NCBI GenBank assembly: GCA_910589635.1 | Contig: CAJUTD010000038.1 | Span: forward strand, 1-11,356 | From: an uncultured Lachnospiraceae bacterium | GTDB lineage: Bacteria > Bacillota > Clostridia > Lachnospirales > Lachnospiraceae | Direction of reading: 5' to 3' | Length of the DNA stretch: 11,356 bases | Part shown: one piece after another, positions 6,640 through 11,356 of the stretch | Numbering within the stretch: position 1 is the first letter of the stretch | Layout of the letters: each line of letters starts with the position of its first letter | Notes under the pieces: generated by a model | Told to the model about the DNA's origin: nothing | The model's database searches: none | What the model saw: the letters and a program-made list of their open reading frames with translations, nothing else | Made by a program: the position numbers and the translations under genes

Positions 6640-6668
6640 TTGACAGAACCCGGTCAAACGATTATAAT
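6640..6668 (+). promoter_or_regulatory. Fully consensus sigma-A promoter of the tetR-ABC operon
   Basis: TTGACA (6640-6645) and TATAAT (6663-6668) are both perfect and separated by exactly 17 bases. A promoter this strong would normally need tight repression, which fits the inverted repeat that begins at the very next base and the TetR-type gene 46 bases downstream. Confidence 0.92.
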
Positions 6669-6696
6669 AAAACAAACGTTGCAAAACGAGTGTTTT
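6669..6696. promoter_or_regulatory. 28-bp inverted repeat, probable TetR operator
   Basis: The arms read AAAACA-2-CGTT and AACG-2-TGTTTT with four bases between them, so 20 of 28 positions are symmetric about 6682/6683. The repeat begins directly after the -10 box and covers the transcription start, ending 5 bases before the AAGGAG site of the TetR gene. Size and position are what is expected for an autoregulatory TetR-family operator. That the regulator binds here is inferred. Confidence 0.7.
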
Positions 6697-6714
6697 AGAT
6701 TAAGGAGCGATATT

Positions 6715-7302
6715 ATGCCGCCAAAAGCAAAGTTTACAAGGGAAGAAATTATGAAAGCCGCTTTGGAAATTGTCAGGGAAGACGGATTTGAAGCCTTGAC
6801 AGCGAGAACGTTAGGCGCGAGGCTTGGCAGTTCTGCAAGGCCGATTTTTACGGTATTTTCCGGCATGGATGAGGTTTGCCGGGAAGTTGTGGCAGCGGCC
6901 AGGGCATTGTATGCCCAATATGTGGACAGAGGCCTTGGGCAGACTGGATTTCCTGCTTTTAAGGGCGTGGGACTGGAGTATATAAAGTTCGCGCTTGCAG
7001 AGCCCAAACTGTTCCAGGCATTGTTTATGTCGGAACAGGCGCAGAAGCCGGCGGTGGGGGATGTGCTGCCGGTTATTGAGGAGCATTATCCGCAGATAGT
7101 GGATTCTATTTGCGGCGCTTATGGGTTAAGCCGGGAAAAGGCGGAGTGGCTGTACCGTCATCTATGGATTTATACCCATGGAATCGCAGCGCTCTGTGCG
7201 ACAAACATGTGTACATTTACACAGGAAGATGTGGCAAAGATGATGACGGAGGTTTTCGTCGCAGTGTTAAAAGAATCAGGGGAAGGTGAGAAGAATGATT
7301 GA
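6715..7302 (+). CDS. TetR/AcrR family transcriptional regulator
   Basis: The protein has 195 residues. ATG 6715 has AAGGAG (6702-6707) 7 bases upstream; a longer frame from GTG 6619 would start inside the terminator and is rejected. Residues 7-55 form the typical TetR DNA-binding domain (FTREEIMKAALEIVREDGFE, then the recognition part LGARLGSSARPIFTVF). The C-terminal ligand and dimer domain contains LYRHLWIYTHGIAALCAT (147-164), matching the WHG-type TetR C-terminus. It probably represses its own operon through the inverted repeat at 6669-6696 and lets go when a ligand, perhaps the transporter substrate, binds. Its stop overlaps the ATPase gene by eight bases, so regulator and transporter are made together. 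Confidence 0.92.
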   Translation: MPPKAKFTREEIMKAALEIVREDGFEALTARTLGARLGSSARPIFTVFSGMDEVCREVVAAARALYAQYVDRGLGQTGFPAFKGVGLEYIKFALAEPKLFQALFMSEQAQKPAVGDVLPVIEEHYPQIVDSICGAYGLSREKAEWLYRHLWIYTHGIAALCATNMCTFTQEDVAKMMTEVFVAVLKESGEGEKND

Positions 7303-7987
7303 AGTGCAAAACGTCACAAAGTCTTACGGGAACAAAGACAATAAACTTCCCGTGTTAAAGGGTATCACGGCCAAGATTGCAGATGGCGATTTTGTAGTGA
7401 TACTGGGGGCTTCCGGCTCCGGCAAGTCTACACTTTTGAATGTGGTTTCGGGATTGGAGCAGCCCGATGGCGGGAGCGTCAAATATGACGGCAGGGATAT
7501 TACGAAATTGTCAGATAATGAGTTGACCAAATTTCGCAAAGATACGGTCGGCTTTATTTTTCAGCAGTATTACCTTCTGCCGAATATGACGGTGGAAAAG
7601 AATGTACGCATGGGGGCGGACCTTGCCGGCAAGCCGGATTACCGCAAAATCATAAAAGCTGTCGGGTTGGAAGGGAAGCTGAAAAAGTATCCGGGCGAGC
7701 TCTCAGGCGGGGAACAGCAGCGGGTGTCTATTGCCAGGGCGTTGGCGAAAGAGCCGCGCGTACTTTTTTTGGATGAACCGACAGGCGCTTTGGATGAAGA
7801 GACAGGACGCCAGGTTTTGGATTATATCAGCGTCTTGCAAAAGGAACAAGGCTTTACGATGATAATGGTTACGCATAACCAGAACATTGCAAGGATGGCG
7901 AACACAGTTATCAAGATGAACAGCGGAAAGATTATAGACGTCAGTACAAATGAAAAGCCAAAGACGGCTTACGAGATTGGGTGGTGA
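7295..7987 (+). CDS. ABC transporter ATPase, MacB/LolD type
   Basis: The protein has 230 residues, starting at ATG 7295 with GGTGA 5 bases upstream (GTG 7286 is inside that site). All motifs are intact: Walker [10 protein letters not shown] (38-46), Q-loop Gln90 in [19 protein letters not shown], signature LSGGEQQR (136-143), Walker B VLFLDEP (156-162) with GALD, and switch His194. The combination LSGGEQQR with [10 protein letters not shown] and PTGALD is typical of the MacB/LolD/BceA/FtsE group, which works with FtsX-like permeases rather than classical importers. The permease gene begins four bases after its stop. These ATPases drive mechanotransmission, lipoprotein handling, or peptide-antibiotic detoxification; the substrate cannot be told from sequence. 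The short tail after residue 212 has no known motif. Confidence 0.94.
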   Translation: MIEVQNVTKSYGNKDNKLPVLKGITAKIADGDFVVILGASGSGKSTLLNVVSGLEQPDGGSVKYDGRDITKLSDNELTKFRKDTVGFIFQQYYLLPNMTVEKNVRMGADLAGKPDYRKIIKAVGLEGKLKKYPGELSGGEQQRVSIARALAKEPRVLFLDEPTGALDEETGRQVLDYISVLQKEQGFTMIMVTHNQNIARMANTVIKMNSGKIIDVSTNEKPKTAYEIGW

Positions 7988-7991
7988 GCGT

Positions 7992-9134
7992 ATGGTTGTA
8001 GGAATCAAAGACGTGGCGAAACTTATGGGAATTTCCATTATTTCCTGCTGCGCAGTGCTTGTATGCGCCTTATTCTTAAATTATTATATAGATATTTTGC
8101 AGATAGAAGATTTGCTGTCCTCGGAACAAGCGGTGATATATTATCATGCGCAAGTTTCTACCGCTAAGGTTGTCTGCCTTGTCAGCGGCGGTTGTCTGTT
8201 GCTTACCTCTGTGGTGATGTTATTTTTTTATGTCAAGCATTACATAGATACACACAAAAAAGAATTGGGAATCCTAAAGGCGCTCGGGTATTCCAACCTG
8301 AAAATAGCCGGCAATTTCTGGGTCTTTGGCACAGGCGTTTTTCTTGGCACGACGGTTGGGTTCCTTGGTGCATTTTTATTGATGCCGGAATTTTATGAGC
8401 GGCAGAATGAAGTGGGAATTTTACCAAAGATTGCGATTTCGTTTCATCCGTCGCTGCTGTTGTATCTTGTGATATTACCGACGATTGCCTTTGCCATGCT
8501 TGCGGTATTTTATGCCTCTCTGAAATTGAAAAGGCCGGTGCTTGCGCTGTTAAAAAATGATTTTCAGTCTTTCTCAAAAGTAAAAAGATTTCGCGAAGGA
8601 AAGGATTGTCCGTTTCTGGAAGATTTGAGGAAGCATACGCTGCGGACGAAAAAAACACTTGCTTTCTTTATTGTTTTTGCTTCTTTTTGTTTTTCTGCGA
8701 TGATGCAGATGTCGGCCAGCATGGATGAGTTGGCAAGTGAGATGATGGCCGCGATGATGTTGCTGATTGGAATGGTTCTGGCGTTTACAACGCTTCTGCT
8801 GGCAATAACGACAGTCATAAAAGGCAACACAAAGACGATTGCCATGATGCGCGTGTTCGGTTATTCACAGAAAGAGTGTTGCCGTGCGCTGCTCGGCGGT
8901 TATCGCCCATTGTCGTATATTGGTTTTGTCTTGGGGACGGTATATCAGTATGTATTGCTGAGAATTATGGTTGATATCGTCTTCAAGGATATGGAAGGAA
9001 TGCCCGCATACGAATTTGATTTCCCGATGATGTTGCGGACGCTGGTGTTTTTCCTTGTAGTATATGAGCTTGTTATGTATTGTTACGCAGAACAAATTAA
9101 GAAAATTTCCGTGAAAGAAATCATGCTTGAGTGA
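7992..9134 (+). CDS. FtsX-like ABC permease, short two-module form
   Basis: The protein has 380 residues, starting at ATG 7992 with GGTGAG just upstream; the in-frame start at 7950 lies inside the ATPase gene. It contains two FtsX-type modules. The first has helices near 11-33, 58-83, 106-131 and 153-176, with the coupling motif KKELGILKALGYSNLKI (89-105). The second has helices near 221-243, 253-275, 304-326 and 347-367, with the related motif NTKTIAMMRVFGYSQKEC (279-296). These motifs correspond to the coupling helices that touch the ATPase. At 380 residues with eight or so membrane segments it is much shorter than typical two-module permeases such as BceB (about 650), because it lacks large extracellular domains. 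It should form a full transporter with the 7295 ATPase; without an outside domain it more likely moves lipids or hydrophobic peptides. The substrate is unknown. Confidence 0.88.
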   Translation: MVVGIKDVAKLMGISIISCCAVLVCALFLNYYIDILQIEDLLSSEQAVIYYHAQVSTAKVVCLVSGGCLLLTSVVMLFFYVKHYIDTHKKELGILKALGYSNLKIAGNFWVFGTGVFLGTTVGFLGAFLLMPEFYERQNEVGILPKIAISFHPSLLLYLVILPTIAFAMLAVFYASLKLKRPVLALLKNDFQSFSKVKRFREGKDCPFLEDLRKHTLRTKKTLAFFIVFASFCFSAMMQMSASMDELASEMMAAMMLLIGMVLAFTTLLLAITTVIKGNTKTIAMMRVFGYSQKECCRALLGGYRPLSYIGFVLGTVYQYVLLRIMVDIVFKDMEGMPAYEFDFPMMLRTLVFFLVVYELVMYCYAEQIKKISVKEIMLE

Positions 9135-9170
9135 AGAATGGTTAGACGGGAAGAGATAGCAGTGTTCCAT

Positions 9171-9218
9171 AAAAGAGCAATCCCCTAAATGTATATAAGT
9201 TTATGGGATTGTTCTTTT
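9171..9218. terminator. Long intrinsic terminator, probably bidirectional
   Basis: The arms 9171-9189 and 9200-9218 pair in 18 of 19 positions (one C-T mismatch, one G-U pair) around a ten-base loop. The outer end is AAAAGA on the left and TCTTTT on the right, so a T-run follows the stem on either strand. It ends the tetR-ABC operon 36 bases after its stop and also isolates the sigma factor promoter downstream. Confidence 0.9.
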
Positions 9219-9232
9219 GTGTATAATTTTTT

Positions 9233-9259
9233 TGAAACCTTTTGTTCATTATCAGTATC
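9233..9259 (+). promoter_or_regulatory. Candidate ECF sigma promoter of the second sigma/DUF4179 operon
   Basis: TGAAAC (9233-9238), followed by CTTTT and then, 15 bases after TGAAAC, AGTATC (9254-9259). This closely follows the Firmicutes ECF pattern TGAAAC, about 16 bases, CGTAT, including the T-run after TGAAAC. It lies 73 bases before ATG 9333. The natural reading is that the sigma factor encoded downstream drives its own operon. No good sigma-A promoter is seen in the same gap. Confidence 0.62.
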
Positions 9260-9332
9260 TAATAAGTAGAAACAAGTAAATATTCCAATGATAAGAGATA
9301 GCTGTAAAGCTGTGGAAAGGGGGGCAGAATCT

Positions 9333-9830
9333 ATGCAGACACTGGTTGAGAAAGCTGTCCAGGGAGATGTGGAAGCATTTTTAACATTGATGGACAGAAA
9401 TTCTCTGGCAATGTATAAGGTTGCCCGCGCCATATTGAATAATGATGATGATGCGGCGGATGCGATTCAAAGTACGGTTCTCAGCTGTTTTGAGAAGATA
9501 GGAACGTTACAGAAAACAGAGTATTTTAAGACTTGGCTCATCAGAATTTTGATTAATAACTGTAATCGTATTTTGCGCCATTACAAGCGCGAAAACCTGC
9601 CGGGAGAAATGCCGGAAAGCATGAAAATGGATGCGTCGTTGGCAGAATTTGAATTTAAAGAGATGTTGGGGCTTGTGGAGGAGAAATACCGCTTGGTTTT
9701 GACACTTTATTATTTAGAAGGATTTAAGATTCCAGAAATCGCAGTGCTTTTAGATATGAATGTAAATACGGTGAAGACAAGGCTTGCGCGGGCCAGGGAA
9801 CAAATTCGTACGGCTTATCTGCAAAAGTAG
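9333..9830 (+). CDS. Sigma-70 family ECF-like RNA polymerase sigma factor
   Basis: The protein has 165 residues. ATG 9333 is chosen because AAAGGGGGG (9316-9324) lies eight bases upstream and the sequence MQTLVEKAVQGDVEAF is the usual start of this family; an ATG at 9288 adds 15 residues without a site. Region 2 covers about 9-80, with DAADAIQSTVLSCFEKIGTL and FKTWLIRILINNC, which handles -10 recognition and core binding. Region 4 covers about 105-160, with EKYRLVLTLYYLEGFKIPEI and the helix-turn-helix VLLDMNVNTVKTRLARARE. There is no region 1 or 3, as expected for ECF factors. It precedes a DUF4179 protein, its likely regulator, by 59 bases and probably activates its own promoter at 9233-9259, responding to envelope stress. 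Target genes are unknown. Confidence 0.93.
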   Translation: MQTLVEKAVQGDVEAFLTLMDRNSLAMYKVARAILNNDDDAADAIQSTVLSCFEKIGTLQKTEYFKTWLIRILINNCNRILRHYKRENLPGEMPESMKMDASLAEFEFKEMLGLVEEKYRLVLTLYYLEGFKIPEIAVLLDMNVNTVKTRLARAREQIRTAYLQK

Positions 9831-9889
9831 GAATCGCGCATTTCAGGCAGAGCTTAAATATGATTGCATTGGAAAGAAGGAGGTTTCAA

Positions 9890-11296
9890 ATGGAAAAACA
9901 AAAAAATTTATCGCAAGTCGAAAACAGGAAGCTGGATAATCATATTAAAAATGTTTTGGATGCCACTTTTGCGCTTCCACCGAAGGTCGCAGATGCACGG
10001 GAGGAATCATTTGCCAAAGTACGCGCTCTGGCTGCCCAGGAAGCGGACAGTGAGCAGCAAAATGACAGAGATTTTAGCGGGGAAACCAGAGACAGAAGGT
10101 GTGGTAAGAACCGGAAAAAAATTCTCTTTCGTGGGTTGGCTGGAGCCGGGGTGGCAGCCGCAGCTTTCTCCTGCATTTATATGGTGAATCCGTCGGTTAC
10201 CGCGCAAATGCCCCTTGTAAGCCATGTATTTGAGCAGATAGGGGAATCTCTGGATTTTGCAGGAGATTATGCAGATTTAGCAGAGCGGCTGCAAGAAACT
10301 GTCAAAGGGATAGAAAGCATCACAGCAGATGGGACAACGATTACGCTTTCGGAAGCATATTGTAATGAGACGGCGCTTTATCTGAGCCTTGTTATCCATT
10401 CCCAAGAGAAGTTCCCGGACACTTTTTACGATGAGGATGGAAAGCCGATGATTAGTATGTACGGCCAGATAGATTTTGATTTTGATGAGGAAGGAGCGAT
10501 TGACTTAGTATATGTTGGAGATTCCGAGATAGACGGCAAGATGATGGATGACAATACGTTTGCCGGGGTCATTCGTTTTGATATGGGACAGTATTTTGCA
10601 GATAAGGGCGTTGAAATACCGGACAGTTATCAGGTCAAATTATCAATTCCTGAGATTGTGGGAACTAAGCTGCATGATACACGCCCCCCAATGCCCGAGG
10701 AGTTGAGAGCGCAGTATGAAGCGGCCATGGAAGAAAATGGCCTCGGGCTGTCGGATGAAGAGTATGAGCGGTTTACAGAAGAACAAAAAGACATTGAACA
10801 TCAGCTTTTTAATGATATGTGGAATGCATATTATGAATTATATCCAGACAGGCAGACTTATCCCAATCAGTATGATAACTGGTTTATGGAAGGTCCCTGG
10901 GAGTTTACATTTGATGTGGCGAAAAACGATGAAAATGTCATTCGCCAAGAGGTTAATGATCTCAATGAAAACGGCCTGGGAATACTTTCTGTTACCAAAA
11001 CGCCGATAGAGATTCATGTGGAGATGCCCGAAAACCTTGAGTGTATGGCGGCTATTCTTGATGCGCATGGGAACTTGATGGGCAATAGCGTTCCTGGCTA
11101 TGATAATACGGTGCCTGTCAGCGGTTTTGATACGTCAAAGATTTACGTTTACATTTGTGATTATGTAGAATATATGGATGAACTCAAAGGCGTCTGGTGG
11201 TCAGGCGGCTACGATGAGAGTGTGAAAGGAGAAGTTTTTAAAGAGCTGTTGGAGGAGCATTGTCTGTATCAAAAAGAGATTATATTTGATAAGTAA
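9890..11296 (+). CDS. DUF4179-type membrane protein, probable anti-sigma partner of the 9333 sigma factor
   Basis: The protein has 468 residues, starting at ATG 9890 with AAGGAGG (9877-9883) six bases upstream; ATG 9860 lacks such a site. Residues 1-79 are soluble and charged, with LDNHIKNVLDATFALPPKV typical of the cytoplasmic part of this family and the likely sigma-binding region. Residues 80-99 are one membrane segment. The outside part has the DUF4179 core (about 100-175: MPLVSHVFEQIGESLDFAGD, then TTITLSEAYCNETALYLSLV) and a later region with PWEFTFDVAKN and SVTKTPIEIHVEMP resembling DUF5643. Residues 260-340 hold an insert rich in Glu, Tyr and Asn. Unlike the 98-2086 protein it lacks the acidic repeat and the long C-terminal module. 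The anti-sigma role is inferred from the pairing. Confidence 0.85.
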   Translation: MEKQKNLSQVENRKLDNHIKNVLDATFALPPKVADAREESFAKVRALAAQEADSEQQNDRDFSGETRDRRCGKNRKKILFRGLAGAGVAAAAFSCIYMVNPSVTAQMPLVSHVFEQIGESLDFAGDYADLAERLQETVKGIESITADGTTITLSEAYCNETALYLSLVIHSQEKFPDTFYDEDGKPMISMYGQIDFDFDEEGAIDLVYVGDSEIDGKMMDDNTFAGVIRFDMGQYFADKGVEIPDSYQVKLSIPEIVGTKLHDTRPPMPEELRAQYEAAMEENGLGLSDEEYERFTEEQKDIEHQLFNDMWNAYYELYPDRQTYPNQYDNWFMEGPWEFTFDVAKNDENVIRQEVNDLNENGLGILSVTKTPIEIHVEMPENLECMAAILDAHGNLMGNSVPGYDNTVPVSGFDTSKIYVYICDYVEYMDELKGVWWSGGYDESVKGEVFKELLEEHCLYQKEIIFDK

Positions 11297-11298
11297 GC

Positions 11299-11340
11299 TT
11301 GACACAGTGTTTTGTGATTTTGCTCATTGCTGTGAGTCAA
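11299..11340. repeat. Imperfect inverted repeat downstream of the last gene
   Basis: TTGAC-ACAG (11299-11307) and CTGTGAGTCAA (11330-11340) can pair in nine positions with a two-base bulge around a loop of about 22 bases. It lies two bases after the stop codon of the DUF4179 gene. There is no T-run directly after it inside the window, so it may be a weak terminator, a binding site or chance. Confidence 0.35.
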
Positions 11341-11356
11341 ATATCCATGCAAGCAT

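Noticed and set aside
6619..6714. Extended TetR start at GTG 6619
   Set aside because: It lies in the terminator stem and would translate the promoter and operator; ATG 6715 has AAGGAG at ideal spacing and begins just before the usual TetR domain.
8233..8658. Minus-strand frame of 141 codons inside the FtsX-like permease gene
   Set aside because: The plus-strand frame has clear FtsX motifs, membrane segments and operon spacing; the reverse frame has none.
1..11356. Mobile element or CRISPR array
   Set aside because: No spaced direct repeats, no transposase, integrase or relaxase frames, and no matched terminal repeats at block edges were found.

Overview
The window looks like a low-to-middle G+C Firmicutes chromosome, most likely a gut Clostridia of the Lachnospiraceae type. 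This is inferred from strong AGGAGG ribosome binding sites, TTGACA/TATAAT promoters, DUF4179-type membrane proteins paired with ECF-like sigma factors, and BcrA/LanF-like and MacB-like ABC cassettes. Every gene I can support is on the plus strand. I saw no tRNA, rRNA, CRISPR array, integrase or transposase.

Layout: (1) 1-2086 holds the last codons of a sigma factor, overlapping by 4 bases (ATGA) a 662-residue DUF4179-type membrane protein that contains a 21-bp tandem repeat and a cysteine-containing C-terminal module. (2) 2087-2490 is non-coding, with an intrinsic terminator and a strong sigma-A promoter. (3) 2491-6297 is a likely operon: a small secreted protein, a lipoprotein, two coupled membrane proteins and a LanF-like ATPase with a Glu in the Q-loop position. 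(4) 6327-6638 is a compact unit coding a 60-residue protein with its own promoter and terminator. (5) 6640-9218 is a TetR-regulated ABC exporter unit with a consensus promoter, a 28-bp inverted repeat that is a good operator candidate, a TetR regulator, a MacB/LolD-type ATPase, a short two-module FtsX-like permease and a strong terminator. (6) 9233-11296 is a second sigma factor/DUF4179 pair, this one with a visible ECF-type promoter (TGAAAC, 15 bases, AGTATC) suggesting autoregulation. (7) The last 60 bases hold an imperfect inverted repeat and no gene.

The overall picture is a cell-envelope stress and peptide defence neighbourhood: two extracytoplasmic signalling pairs flank two ABC modules. 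The most interesting unit is 2429-6297, where a small exported protein with a strong promoter of its own precedes a lipoprotein and an ABC transporter whose ATPase carries the E-loop known from lantibiotic self-immunity ATPases. A bacteriocin-like or signal-peptide/immunity system is a reasonable hypothesis, but the sequence alone does not prove it.
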